From contig NZ_AP025461.1 in assembly GCF_024347315.1 (NCBI RefSeq), positions 1,116,001-1,180,000 on the forward strand: DNA of 64,000 nucleotides, read 5' to 3'. Under the pieces are notes generated by a model, which saw only the letters and a list, made by a program, of their open reading frames with translations, ran no database searches and was not told where the DNA came from. Each line of letters opens with the position of its first letter. Position 1 is the stretch's first letter. Origin of the DNA: Vibrio atlanticus (GTDB taxonomy: Bacteria; Pseudomonadota; Gammaproteobacteria; Enterobacterales; Vibrionaceae). Below are positions 43,326-53,018 of the stretch, in pieces. Position numbers and translations under genes: made by a program.

Positions 43326-44432
43326 TTAAGTGCCTAGAATTTGTAATGGTAGGCTTAATAGTTGATCACCCGTTGATGCAAAATACCAGATAACACCTAT
43401 CAAACTACTCACCAAACCCACATACCAAACAAACGACACGACTTGACCGTATTTGTCTAATGGCAACAAGTGACTGTGGTGACGCCCTTTCCATTCGAAC
43501 AGTATTTCCACACTACCCATAATCAATAAGAAACCAAACAAGGTCAGATTCAACTGATAACTCAGTACCACACCAGCAACAGCGGCTGCGATACACAATA
43601 CAATACCAAGCACGCTGTTCATTGAGAAACTGATACTTTTCAGTACATGTCCGCCATCGAGAGGCAGAATTGGCAATAGATTAAACAAGTTCAATAGGGC
43701 GTTAAATACCGCAAGCCCAGCAAAGAACATCTCGCCAGTGATCCAGTACAACACCATAAACACCAAAGACAATATCAATCCGAACAATGGCCCCATGATT
43801 GAGATAACTACATCTTGCCAGCGCGTATTGATCTTCTCATCGGATAACGCTAAACCACCAAGGAATGGTATCAAATAGATGCCTTTGGTCTTCATACCAA
43901 AGTATTTCATCGCTCTAATATGGCCGTATTCATGGAACATAAGGCAAGCGATTAGAGCTAAAGCAAATTGAATTGAAAACAGCCATGAATACGCAGCTAA
44001 GCTCGCTGAGGCAAGTACGACTTTGATTAGCTTGGCACTTTTTAATGCTTTCATACCAAGCGACACTAATCCAATTAAGCTAAAACGCTTCTCAGGTTTA
44101 GGTGCTACAACGGGGGTTTGTTGCTCGATGTCTTTAGTGTCGCGGTTACCTTCGGCAATCGTTTGACCATTGACGGAGGCTTTGTAGTACATCTCAAATG
44201 GCTGCCATTGAACTGACGCTTCGACGTGACACTGCAACGTATCTTCGCCAGATTGCAACATGAATGAGTGAGTTCGAGCATTATCTTGCTCTGAGGTCGC
44301 ATCCAGTTGAGACACAAGTGTATTATCCCAGAACAGTTGTTGCCAACCAGCCATTGAACCTTCTAAACGAAGCGGTTTTCCAAGAAACTCTATCGCGAGT
44401 AATTCCAAACTTAAATTCCAATTTAATGCCAT
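43326..44432 (-). CDS. Site-2 protease-like M50 membrane peptidase
   Basis: A 368-residue protein. The first 90 residues form a soluble cytoplasmic-type domain. They are followed by about six spans in which MFHEYGHIRAMKYFG gives the HExxH zinc motif and LLPILPLDGGHVL the Asp ligand motif, both inside membrane segments as in S2P proteases. Such enzymes cut membrane-bound substrates. The substrate is unknown, and no anti-sigma factor is next to it. Confidence 0.88.
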   Translation of the reverse strand: MALNWNLSLELLAIEFLGKPLRLEGSMAGWQQLFWDNTLVSQLDATSEQDNARTHSFMLQSGEDTLQCHVEASVQWQPFEMYYKASVNGQTIAEGNRDTKDIEQQTPVVAPKPEKRFSLIGLVSLGMKALKSAKLIKVVLASASLAAYSWLFSIQFALALIACLMFHEYGHIRAMKYFGMKTKGIYLIPFLGGLALSDEKINTRWQDVVISIMGPLFGLILSLVFMVLYWITGEMFFAGLAVFNALLNLFNLLPILPLDGGHVLKSISFSMNSVLGIVLCIAAAVAGVVLSYQLNLTLFGFLLIMGSVEILFEWKGRHHSHLLPLDKYGQVVSFVWYVGLVSSLIGVIWYFASTGDQLLSLPLQILGT

Positions 44433-44765
44433 CGTAAATGAAACCGTATTATGCCGATTTAGCGATTAACGGTAAACACAAACGAAGTTGTTACATATTT
44501 AAGCAATTGAACACTATTTATTCCGATAATGCGCATAAACATTCTGGTCACACCTCCAACCACGAATAAAGCATTGATTGTATGCATATTATAAATGTTA
44601 AAGTCCCGCCCCGTAAAATTATAACTTCACAAAATGATAACTCATTCTTTGACTTTACATGAAACATGAATTTAACATGTCATTTACATTGGAGCATCAC
44701 AAATAAGAATGCTCAGTGTGTTTTCAACAATAAGAATGAGATTTGATGCCCTAGGAGGGTCAAGG
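44433..44765. other. Intergenic region upstream of fadL
   Basis: About 330 bp with no gene. It holds the fadL promoter region and a FadR-like site at 44542-44558. The rest is AT-rich without a strong hairpin. Confidence 0.5.
44542..44558 (+). promoter_or_regulatory. Candidate FadR operator upstream of fadL
   Basis: The core CTGGTCACACCT (44544-44555) resembles the FadR operator (CTGGTCNGACCT). FadR represses fatty-acid degradation and uptake genes including fadL in gammaproteobacteria. The match is partial, so binding needs proof. Confidence 0.4.
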
Positions 44766-46025
44766 ATGAAAACAATACAACGCTCTCTCGTTTCGCTTTC
44801 TGTGCTATTTGCATGTAATTCACTTGCGGCTGGTTTCCAAGTTGCTGAGCACTCTGCCTCAGGCCTTGGACGCGCATTCTCAGGTGAAGGTGCAGTTGCC
44901 GATAACGCGAGTGTACTTGCGAGAAACCCCGCTGCAATGACCCTATTTGATACAGCCCAATTTTCAGGCGCGGTTTCTGTCGTTGATCCAGAAGTAGACA
45001 TTACTCAAAACAATGTTCCAGGTTCTGGCGGACAAAGTCAGACATCTAAAGACGTCGCTCCCCTTCAAATTGTACCTGGTGCTTACTACATTAGCCCAAT
45101 TAATGAGCAATGGGCTTGGGGCATTGGTATGTTTTCCAACTACGGTGTTGCTACCGATTACCCAGATGATATCTACGCGGGTGATCTAGCTGGTGATACA
45201 TCACTAATGTCTGTCAATTTAAACCCAAACGTAGCGTATAGAATCGACGACCAATTCAGCATTGGTGCTGGCGTAAACCTTGTTTATGCAGAAGCTGAAC
45301 TCAACCGACACCAAGGTGCTATTTCAAATGTTACTGGTGATCCTTCGTCGACGAAATTAATCAGTATGACTGGCGAAACATTCGCATTTGGTTGGAATGT
45401 GGGTGGCTTATATGAATTGAATGAAAACAATCGATTTTCTATCGCTTATCGTTCGGAAGTTGACCTTGATTTTGACGATGGTGATTTCAAAGATTACACC
45501 GGTGGAATCGTACAAGGTAGCGCAACTGCAACGACTGGCCGCTTAAAAATCACCTTACCTTCAATTATTGAAATATCTGCTTTCCACCAATTGACCGAAC
45601 AGTGGGCTGTCCACTACGGTTGGCAACAAACGGGTTGGAGCAGCTTTAAAGAACTTAAAGCGACCAGTCCAGATTGTAAAGATGGTGTGTGTTTTAAAAA
45701 GACAGAGCACTACGAGGATAACAACCGCTACTCGTTGGGTGCGACTTATCAGTTGAATAAAGAGTGGACTCTAAGAGCGGGTCTTGCTTATGACGAACAA
45801 GCTGGCCAAACGACTTTAAGTATCCCAGACAGCGATCGTTACTGGTACAGCACAGGTTTGACTTACCAGTACAGCCCAGATCTTTCTATTGATGCTGGTT
45901 TTGCCCTTGTACAAAGCAAAGGTGGTGACTTCACTGAGACCAATAAATTGGGTCAAAAGCTTGAATTTTCAGGTGATGCAGTAGCTTACCTATCTGCAAT
46001 TCAATTGAACTACACCTTTAACTAA
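44766..46025 (+). CDS. fadL: FadL-family outer-membrane fatty acid transporter
   Basis: 419 residues from ATG 44766, fixed by AGGAGG seven bases upstream. A signal peptide spans 1-21 (ending SLAAG). The FadL hatch region follows (FQVAEHSASGLGRAFSGEGA, then ARNPAAM), then a 14-stranded barrel ending in a C-terminal Phe-Asn. It takes up long-chain fatty acids. It lies 13 bp upstream of the volA lipase gene, the pairing known in V. cholerae, where released fatty acids are taken up. Confidence 0.93.
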   Translation: MKTIQRSLVSLSVLFACNSLAAGFQVAEHSASGLGRAFSGEGAVADNASVLARNPAAMTLFDTAQFSGAVSVVDPEVDITQNNVPGSGGQSQTSKDVAPLQIVPGAYYISPINEQWAWGIGMFSNYGVATDYPDDIYAGDLAGDTSLMSVNLNPNVAYRIDDQFSIGAGVNLVYAEAELNRHQGAISNVTGDPSSTKLISMTGETFAFGWNVGGLYELNENNRFSIAYRSEVDLDFDDGDFKDYTGGIVQGSATATTGRLKITLPSIIEISAFHQLTEQWAVHYGWQQTGWSSFKELKATSPDCKDGVCFKKTEHYEDNNRYSLGATYQLNKEWTLRAGLAYDEQAGQTTLSIPDSDRYWYSTGLTYQYSPDLSIDAGFALVQSKGGDFTETNKLGQKLEFSGDAVAYLSAIQLNYTFN

Positions 46026-46038
46026 ACGGAATTCAAAC

Positions 46039-48481
46039 ATGAAAAAGTTATTTAGTGTTTCGCTGCTTGCTTCGGCGATGTTTCTTGCTGGTTGTGGTGA
46101 TGACTCTTCGAGTTCAGGTGCCTCAACTGCCGTTAAATATGAGCAGTACATTCAAGATTCACTGGCTCGCACAACGAGTATTAAGTTTCATCTAAGTGGT
46201 GCGAACAAAGCGGTTCCACTGCCAAGCTTTGCTCTGATGGACACGACGGATGGCACTCTAGGATTACCAACGGGTGGTAAAGATTCGTTAACGAATCCAA
46301 TTGCGGCAATGAATACCATGGATGGATGGCTGGTCTACTTCGATGCCAATCGTTATGAATTTCGAAGGTACCGGTCTTGCCGACGGTGTCGCGACTAGCG
46401 GCGTTTACATTCTAAAACTTAGCAGTTCACTGACATCCACAACAGCGCCAAAGGTTACAGACGTACTGACTCTAGGTACGCACTTTAATGTGTTATCTAG
46501 CGCTGCAACGGATGCCTTTACTATTGTATTTAAAGATTCACTCGATGCTTCAAGCGAATACTTGTTGGCACTGTCGAATGAACTGACGGATGTTAATGGC
46601 GACCCGGTCGGAATGTCGTCAAGCTACGCGGCTCTGAAATCAAGTTCAGTAACGTATACTGACGGCAGCTTAGCTCAAGCTCAGAAAGTAACTCAGGGTG
46701 TAGAGCAAATCTTTGCAGGGGCAAATGCCGCTGGCAAAGTTAGCCTTGATAGCAAAGACATCATCTACTCGACGTGGTTTACCACCGAATCGGTTGGCGG
46801 TTCCCTTTTCGCAACAAAAGCAGCAACAGCGACTGGGTTGGCTTCTGCGAACCTAAACGGTGTATGGAAAGGCAGTGCAAACCCTAATTCGGTTGACCTA
46901 AAAGCCGCGTACACTATGTCGTTTCTTCCTGCAGTCACATTCAAAACAGCATTAGCAAATGACACTGATTTTGATAAATACATTGGTGGCGGTGACTCGA
47001 CTAAGATTGCTAAAGCCAAATTTGCTATTGGGGCGATGTACGATGCATCAAATGCAGATGTCAATGTAAGTCAAGGGTCGGTTAAGTTACCTCACTACTT
47101 AGAAACAAGCAGCAGCAAATGGAATTCTCAGCCCTTTGAGTCAGGTATGCCTAGCCTAGCTAAGGTTTCAAATGCCCTCAGTAATAGTGCAGAAAAGGCG
47201 AACATGGCCGCTCAGCTTATAGCTGCTGGTATTGATGCAAGTATATTAGCGACGAGTCAAACAGAGCAGCTTAAACTCATTGGTTTAAATTTGACTCTTA
47301 AAGATGGTTCAGCACTTGATAGCGAGCGAGTCATCACCAAATACTCACCTGTTCCTCAAGTTAAATCATTAGAAGACGTCGAATTCTTACTGTTTACTCC
47401 AAATGGTTCTGATCCTACTAATGTTGTGATCTACCAACACGGTATCACCTCAGCGAAAGAAAACGCTTATGCGTTCGCTTACAACCTTGCAAAAGCGGGT
47501 GTAGCAGTATTGGCCATTGACTTACCGCTCCACGGTACACGCAGTTTGGATGATACTCGTTCGGCAAACGCTGACGTTTTAGCTTATCTAAACTTAGCGA
47601 ACTTACCCGTCGCTCGCGATAACGTACGTCAAAGTGCGCTTGATGTAATGGGCTTACGCGCATCTTTAGCTGTTTCATTAAAAGCTCTCAGACTCGGTAC
47701 TTCTCCATTGAAGGCCTTTAACCTAGCTACTGGCTCACAAGTGAAGTTCTTAGGCCACTCACTCGGCGGTATTGTTGGAACGACGGCAGTTGCAGCTTCT
47801 AACCGCACTTTAGGTACTGCAACGGCAGATGCTCTGTATTCGTTTAGTTCTGCAGCTTTTGAAAACTCTGGTGGTCAAATATCTAACCTTCTACTCGGTT
47901 CTACAGAGTTTGGTCCTCAGGTTAAACACAATGTTGCGTTGAGCGCTTCAACGGAATACGCGAGTTTCGCAAGTGCTACCTGTGCCAGCTTATCAGACAA
48001 ACTCTGCTACGAAACGTTTGAAACTAATGCAACCACAGCCCAACTAGCAGTGATGACGGCTGCATTTCAGCAATTCGCGTATGCAGCTCAAACCGTGTTG
48101 GATACCATCGATCCGTTCACTAACGCTGATCACCTGTTAAGCTCTGGTTCACCTGTACTACCTATTTATATGGGACAAGTTAAGGACGATGACACGGTAC
48201 CTAATTCAGTTGCGAGTGCTCCGTTTGCAGGAACAACTCCGTTGGCGACAAAGCTTGGTTTAACTGTTGTGGATTCAAGCAATACGACACCAAATGGCAC
48301 CAAAGACTTTGTTAAGTTTAATGATGTTGCTTTTCACAGTACTTTTGTATTACCGAAAGATACAACGACTCCGACACCTCTTGATTCAGCTCATTACGCA
48401 GAGATGCAGGCTGAAGCTGTAGATTTTTTGGTGGACAACAAGTTGGATTCAGTATCAAACGCAGGCTCTGTTTTGGAGTAA
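46039..48481 (+). pseudogene. volA: VolA-like surface lysophospholipase, frameshifted by a 4-bp duplication
   Basis: The first 93 codons encode a lipoprotein signal (LASAMFLAGCGDD) and the start of the lipase N-domain. From 46322 the frame moves and continues for 719 residues with FLGHSLGGIVGTTAV, the serine-hydrolase nucleophile motif. The break lies in ATGGATGGATGG (46318-46329). Removing one ATGG restores one frame of 812 residues reading NTMDGWSTSMPIV across the junction. As read, only a 119-residue fragment is secreted; the downstream part could start only at an internal ATG without a signal. It may be a dead gene, a phase-variable one or a sequencing error. Intact VolA cuts lysophosphatidylcholine outside the cell. 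Confidence 0.88.
46318..46329 (+). repeat. (ATGG)3 repeat at the volA frameshift
   Basis: Three tandem ATGG units. Two units keep volA in frame and three break it, so loss or gain of one unit by strand slippage switches the gene on or off. Confidence 0.9.
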
Positions 48482-48504
48482 AATTTACCTTTCTATCAAA
48501 AACA

Positions 48505-48531
48505 AATGCCAGCCTAACCGCTGGCATTTTT
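48505..48531 (+). terminator. Intrinsic terminator of the fadL-volA operon
   Basis: AATGCCAGC (48505-48513) pairs with GCTGGCATT (48520-48528) around a 6-nt loop, followed by T. Confidence 0.88.
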
Positions 48532-48704
48532 GTATCTATCGACACCCCATCGTCCCTAGTTAACCGTTTGCATAGAACCTTAAAACACAAATGGTTGATC
48601 TCAGCTAAAATTAATCAAGACAGAATACCGTACGACCTCTTTCTTTATTGTAAATAAAGTGGATAATAGCCCCGTAATTAATACCTAATAAATGTGAGTC
48701 CATT

Positions 48705-49262
48705 ATGTCTTCTGAAGCTACTATGCTAGAACGCTGCCAATCTAAATGTGAACTATGTGGTTCTGATTCTTCTCTTACTGCGTACGCAGTACCGCCACAC
48801 AGCCACGTAACAGTGGATCACGGCATCATGGTATGTGACAAATGCCTTGGTGAGATTGACGAGCCTAAAGATATCAACCACTGGCGCTGCCTAAGCGACA
48901 GCATGTGGAGTCAAGAAGCGCCAGTTCAAGTAACGGCATGGCGTCAACTTACTCGTCTTAACACTGAAAGCTGGGCTCAAGACGCACTAGACATGATGTA
49001 CCTTGAAGAAGAAACATCAGTTTGGGCACAAATCGGCATGTCTGCTGATGATAAACCTCTTGATGTGAACGGCGTTGAGCTTAAAAAAGGTGACGACGTA
49101 ACAGTAATCAAAGACCTGCCAATCAAAGGTACTAACCAAGTGATTAAGCAAGGTACTGTTATCCGTGGCATCAGCGTTGGTGACGATCCTAAGCTTGTTT
49201 CTGGTAAAACAAATGGCGGTCAATCAATGTACGTAATCGCTGAGTTCTGCCGTAAGAAGTAA
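48705..49262 (+). CDS. PhnA/YjdM-like zinc-ribbon protein
   Basis: A 185-residue protein. The N-terminal zinc ribbon uses CQSKCELCG and CDKCLGE. The C-terminal PhnA domain contains DVNGVELKKGDDVTVIKDLP and KGTNQVIKQGTVIRGI. The PhnA name comes from linkage to phosphonate genes in E. coli, but no phosphonate role is supported for this protein. It is convergent with the helicase gene in the presumed ancestral order, now separated by an inserted segment. Confidence 0.88.
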   Translation: MSSEATMLERCQSKCELCGSDSSLTAYAVPPHSHVTVDHGIMVCDKCLGEIDEPKDINHWRCLSDSMWSQEAPVQVTAWRQLTRLNTESWAQDALDMMYLEEETSVWAQIGMSADDKPLDVNGVELKKGDDVTVIKDLPIKGTNQVIKQGTVIRGISVGDDPKLVSGKTNGGQSMYVIAEFCRKK

Positions 49263-49286
49263 TGACTTTTTACTCGTAGAATTAAG

Positions 49287-49317
49287 AAAGGCGCTCAATT
49301 GAGCGCCTTTCTTGTAT
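49287..49317. terminator. Terminator copy 1, part of a 31-bp duplicated sequence
   Basis: AAAGGCGCTCAA pairs with TTGAGCGCCTTT (49287-49310), a perfect 24-bp palindrome followed by CTTGTAT. The same 31 bases recur at 50394-50424, flanking the gene at 49394. Confidence 0.93.
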
Positions 49318-49393
49318 TATATTATTCTCTAGTTATCAGTAATGATAATTGATGTATTGTTAGACAAATTAAACAAGTAATTATGGATTTGTA

Positions 49394-50188
49394 ATGACCA
49401 CTTTTCTGATTGATAGTAGCTCTGGGGCTTGTGATTCATTATGGACCAATCAACAAGGTTTAGAGGTTGCTAAACCACTTGATAAGTATCTCTTTATATC
49501 TGATCTCGACGTTTTCGATGAAGATCAGCAAGCTATTATTCAGACAGAAAAAGTTATTTTCTACGCGGGCTGCTACGAACAGATTCTATTACAACAAGCC
49601 CTGTCGCTTGGATTAATCAATGACGAAACTTATGCTAAAGCTGCTGCTTATGCTAAAGATCAGGGTTATGGCGCGCTCGCCTATGCGATTGTCACTACTT
49701 CAAACTGGACGATCACGCACCGAGGTTGCAATAATGATCAAGGCTTAGTTTACGGCGGCACTGGTGGTAACCATGCAAGGCTCTCCTATACTAACAGCTA
49801 CCAAACAAAAGCTGCAGTAGAAGAAGCTTGTAAGTTAGACTCCCTATCAGGCCCTCCTGTTAGCCATTACCACTACACCCTAAATGGTGAAGACTATTTC
49901 GAGGATATGGAAGATATTGGCAATGATGCAGTGGACAATATATACTCATTAACAGAGAACCTTATCAATTCAATCAAAGCACACAGAGAAGGAGGCACGA
50001 TGAACGAACATAAAAATGCAGGCTACAGTACCGCCTCCTCACCAGAGGCTCCGCCAGTAGATATCAGCCAAGTGATTGAAAATCATCATGCTTATAAAGG
50101 TCATGATAAAAAGAAGAAAACGAAATACGCAAATCACATCAAGCTACACAATGACAAGATTAAGAAGCACAAACAGCTTTCTCTTTAA
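49394..50188 (+). CDS. Unrecognised 264-residue protein between duplicated terminators
   Basis: A soluble protein with no signal peptide or membrane span. The first 70 residues look like a strand-helix domain (FLIDSSSGACDSLWTNQQ). Residues 70-150 include NWTITHRGCNNDQGLVYGG with Cys, His and Gly. The last 60 are disordered and very Lys/His-rich (KGHDKKKKTKYANHIKLH). GGA lies 7 bases before the ATG. It has its own terminator at 50210-50237 and sits in a segment bounded by two identical 31-bp terminator sequences, which points to insertion between phnA and the helicase gene. I recognise no family and propose no function; an accessory trait is the best guess. Confidence 0.75.
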   Translation: MTTFLIDSSSGACDSLWTNQQGLEVAKPLDKYLFISDLDVFDEDQQAIIQTEKVIFYAGCYEQILLQQALSLGLINDETYAKAAAYAKDQGYGALAYAIVTTSNWTITHRGCNNDQGLVYGGTGGNHARLSYTNSYQTKAAVEEACKLDSLSGPPVSHYHYTLNGEDYFEDMEDIGNDAVDNIYSLTENLINSIKAHREGGTMNEHKNAGYSTASSPEAPPVDISQVIENHHAYKGHDKKKKTKYANHIKLHNDKIKKHKQLSL

Positions 50189-50209
50189 ATTTTTGCCCTA
50201 TCTTTTACT

Positions 50210-50237
50210 AAACCGTTCCAATGTGAGCGGTTTTTCT
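50210..50237 (+). terminator. Intrinsic terminator of the unrecognised gene
   Basis: AAACCG (50210-50215) pairs with CGGTTT (50228-50233) around a 12-nt loop, followed by TTCTTT. About 155 bp of AT-rich sequence without a gene follows up to the second terminator copy. Confidence 0.6.
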
Positions 50238-50393
50238 TTGTCCTTAAATAAGAAAAATGTTTTGACGAACAATCGACCTTCAGTAAATGTAATCATTGGT
50301 TTAGCTCTCTTTCTTTTGAGAATGATAGTTACCAAGGAAGAGCATTTACTAAGAGCAAACAAATAGGACACAGTACCTACTATAAACGCGAAA

Positions 50394-50424
50394 AAAGGCG
50401 CTCAATTGAGCGCCTTTCTTGTAT
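50394..50424. terminator. Terminator copy 2, part of a 31-bp duplicated sequence
   Basis: Identical over 31 bases to 49287-49317. It lies 22 bp beyond the helicase stop codon and serves as its terminator on the minus strand, where T-runs follow the stem. Confidence 0.93.
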
Positions 50425-50446
50425 CTATAATCTAACCATTCTTAAT

Positions 50447-51733
50447 TTAGTTATTTCTCAACCAAACGTCTTGGTTTTTAGGTGCTTTCTTCTTTTTCTT
50501 CTTACCAGTTCCTGCTGGTGGCGCAACCGGTTTTAATGCAGCAACAAGTGCAGCGGTTGCCTCTTCATCTACTTCAAAGCCTTCGATTTGCTCACGCTCA
50601 AGACGAATTTTGTTCTTCTTCTCGATGATCGTGAAGTGATGGTAGTCTTCGTGATCGATCAAAGATAATGCTAAACCAACCTCTCCCGCACGACCACTTC
50701 GGCCAATACGGTGCATGTAGTCTGATGGACTACGTGGTAAGTCAAAGTTGATAACCACTGGAAGCTTCTCAATATCTAAGCCACGAGCTGCGATGTCTGT
50801 CGCGATCAGAACGTCAATCTCGCCAGATTTGAAATCTTCAAGAATACGAGTACGTGAACCCTGCCCTTTATCGCCGTGGAATACTTCTGCGATAATACCG
50901 CGCTTGTAAAGCTTGTCAGCCAAATGTTCACAGCTGTTCTTCGCATTCACGAAGATCAGAGCTTGGCGCCATTCGTGTTGTTGAATCAGGTGGGCTAGCA
51001 ATGCGGTCTTACGGCCTTTTTCGACTTCGAATACACGCTGAACTAGCGTGCTCGCATTAGCACTCTGAAGTTGCACTTCAATAGGATCGTTCAGTAGTTC
51101 GTGAGTCAGCGTTTTAACTTGCTCAGGGAAAGTCGCAGAGAACAACAAGGTTTGTTTTTTGCTTGGCAGAAGTTTCAAGATCGCGTCTAGTTCTTCTGTA
51201 AAACCAAGGCTTAACATTCGGTCAGCTTCATCAAGCACTAACGTTTTTACTTTATCGAGTTTGATAGCGTTGCTTGAGATCAGATCCAGTAAACGACCCG
51301 GCGTTGCCACCAAGATATCAGTGCCGCCACGTAGCGCTTGCATCTGAGTGTTTACCGATACACCACCAAATACACAAACGGTTTTGATTGCACCGTTGAA
51401 ATGTACTGCGTAAGACTTAACGCTATCGGCAACTTGCTTAGCAAGCTCACGTGTAGGAACCAAGATAAGGCCAGAAACATAGTTACCTTTGCCCGAACGA
51501 CGGTCTAAAGGTGCATCTTCATGGATCTTTTGTAACAGTGGAAGTGCAAATGCTGCAGTTTTACCTGAACCTGTATTTGCGCCTGCAATTAGGTCGCGTC
51601 CTGCTAACACACTTGGAATAACTTGCGCTTGGATAGGCGTTGGCTGTTGGTATTCAAGCTCGGTAAGACGAGCCATCAAAGGAGAGATCAAGCCAAGATC
51701 AGAGAAGTTGGTTGGTGTTGTGGTGTTAGTCAT
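50447..51733 (-). CDS. DEAD-box RNA helicase (RhlE-like)
   Basis: 428 residues from ATG 51733 (MTNTTTPTNFSDLGL), where family similarity begins; a frame extends to 51832 but adds an unlikely hydrophobic leader. Motifs in order: FSDLG Q-motif region, PTPIQ, GANTGSGKTAAF (I), PTRELA (Ia), LDEADRM (II), SATFP (III), VATDIAARGLDI (V) and HRIGRSGRAG (VI). The Lys-rich tail (GKKKKKKAPKNQD) may aid RNA binding. It likely acts in ribosome assembly or RNA decay. Confidence 0.93.
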   Translation of the reverse strand: MTNTTTPTNFSDLGLISPLMARLTELEYQQPTPIQAQVIPSVLAGRDLIAGANTGSGKTAAFALPLLQKIHEDAPLDRRSGKGNYVSGLILVPTRELAKQVADSVKSYAVHFNGAIKTVCVFGGVSVNTQMQALRGGTDILVATPGRLLDLISSNAIKLDKVKTLVLDEADRMLSLGFTEELDAILKLLPSKKQTLLFSATFPEQVKTLTHELLNDPIEVQLQSANASTLVQRVFEVEKGRKTALLAHLIQQHEWRQALIFVNAKNSCEHLADKLYKRGIIAEVFHGDKGQGSRTRILEDFKSGEIDVLIATDIAARGLDIEKLPVVINFDLPRSPSDYMHRIGRSGRAGEVGLALSLIDHEDYHHFTIIEKKNKIRLEREQIEGFEVDEEATAALVAALKPVAPPAGTGKKKKKKAPKNQDVWLRNN

Positions 51734-51874
51734 TAATTGCAGGAACTCAAAGCTAAAATAATAGCGCGCTATATTAACGTATTTCAGCAGTATTACGTAA
51801 CTAAATCGCCCCTTTCTCTCGTGTTTTAGCAATTAGCCCCAGTACAACACATCCAGTATCAAGTTATCGCAAGT

Positions 51875-52615
51875 TTAATTCAGCCACCCTGCTACCGTTT
51901 GTTCCGGTGTATACGAGTTAGGTTCGGTTAACCACACGGCTACAGCATCTGGCGTGGCGACTAATGGATCAAAATCGACATTGAATTGCCATTCAGACTC
52001 ACCACGTCGATAGCCGTCATAAACCACGACAAAATCGTGCTCAAGTTTCTTACCTCTGTTCTCGCCCGCTTTAACGCTGGTGACTTCGTTCATCGCCAAT
52101 AAGGCAATATGAGCGACATAATCACCTTTGCCTTCGTAATGCACGCTGAACGTATCGCCTTTATGGTTCACTGTTAATTTAGGATTAATTTGTTGTTGGA
52201 GCGAAGGGAGATTTCTATCGAGCCAATCAAAGTAACCGCGCCACTCTTTTCCATCAACGATAAATCCCGGAGTATAAACGCCACTTGTTACTCCATAAGC
52301 TTTGTACAAGCGTTGCTTCTGACTGAATGCCTTACTCGCGAACTTATCTCCCCACCCTAGGTAATCCCAATAATCGACGTGATAGGCGAGCGGAATGACT
52401 TGTGTCCAAAGTTTAGGGTGGTCTTCAAAAGTACTAAGGTAGGCATCAGCAGGCGGACAACTTGAACAACCTTCAGAGGTGAACAGTTCGATAACCTGCG
52501 CAGGTTGACCTTCATTACTCCAGGTTTGTGCAATCGACACAGAAGAGTAAAAGCCGATCGGTAAGGCAAGTAAACAGAGTTTAATCAATGGTGAGTTGCA
52601 GCTGGCGTGTGACAT
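51875..52615 (-). CDS. Secreted DUF1223 thioredoxin-fold-like protein
   Basis: 246 residues from ATG 52615, fixed by AAGGA seven bases upstream; a frame to 52654 exists. A signal peptide ends near SIAQTWS. VIELFTSEGCSSCPPADAYL carries a CxxC motif in the DUF1223 family pattern, followed by LAYHVDYWDYLGW. A periplasmic redox or thiol role is possible but not established. The upstream region contains a degenerate 18-bp tandem repeat. Confidence 0.85.
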   Translation of the reverse strand: MSHASCNSPLIKLCLLALPIGFYSSVSIAQTWSNEGQPAQVIELFTSEGCSSCPPADAYLSTFEDHPKLWTQVIPLAYHVDYWDYLGWGDKFASKAFSQKQRLYKAYGVTSGVYTPGFIVDGKEWRGYFDWLDRNLPSLQQQINPKLTVNHKGDTFSVHYEGKGDYVAHIALLAMNEVTSVKAGENRGKKLEHDFVVVYDGYRRGESEWQFNVDFDPLVATPDAVAVWLTEPNSYTPEQTVAGWLN

Positions 52616-52677
52616 ACCGTGATCCTTGTACGAAGCGAATTTACTGGCGCTCAAATACAGACCGTTATGCCTAAATA

Positions 52678-52749
52678 TTTCTTTCAGGTGATGAGTTTCT
52701 TTCAGGTGCTTAGTTTATTTCAAATGCTTAGTTTCTTTGAGATACACAG
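52678..52749 (+). repeat. Degenerate 18-bp tandem repeat, four copies
   Basis: Units of the type TTTCTTTCAGGTGCTTAG run at 52678-52695, 52696-52713, 52714-52731 and 52732-52749, diverging towards the right, with a partial fifth unit. It lies in the gap between the divergent side of the DUF1223 gene and the terminator at 52764. Confidence 0.8.
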
Positions 52750-52763
52750 CTTATTGCAGATAC

Positions 52764-52794
52764 AAAAACGCCAGCTTCAGAAGCTGGCGTTTTC
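52764..52794 (-). terminator. Intrinsic terminator of the DUF1127-like gene
   Basis: CGCCAGCTT (52769-52777) pairs with AAGCTGGCG (52781-52789), with A and T runs on both sides. Confidence 0.88.
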
Positions 52795-52829
52795 TTAAAA
52801 TTCTTTATTTTTACATGTTAACGCAGAGA

Positions 52830-53018
52830 TTAACGGTTAATACCGATATCGCGTTGCATGTGACCAGATAGGTCGCTTGAGTAGTAACTACGTGGAGAGT
52901 TGTCTACAAAAAGAATATCGAAAATGTGTGCAATCAATCCTTTGAAGTTAACCGAGTAGGTCTTCTTATCCATAGAGTTAGGAACAGCGATAGTATTCAT
53001 TTGCATTGCTTGAGCCAT
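52830..53018 (-). CDS. DUF1127/YjiS-like small protein
   Basis: A 62-residue protein whose C-terminus DLSGHMQRDIGINR matches the DUF1127 signature (a short helix ending in RDIG). In other bacteria such proteins can bind RNA and affect phosphate or carbon metabolism. AGAGAGG lies upstream of the ATG. It forms a single-gene unit with a strong terminator. Confidence 0.75.
   Translation of the reverse strand: MAQAMQMNTIAVPNSMDKKTYSVNFKGLIAHIFDILFVDNSPRSYYSSDLSGHMQRDIGINR

Noticed and set aside
50076..50366. Possible 96-residue protein overlapping the end of the unrecognised gene
   Set aside because: It is out of frame with a good gene, crosses that gene's terminator and has a Lys/Arg/Leu-biased composition typical of a shadow frame.
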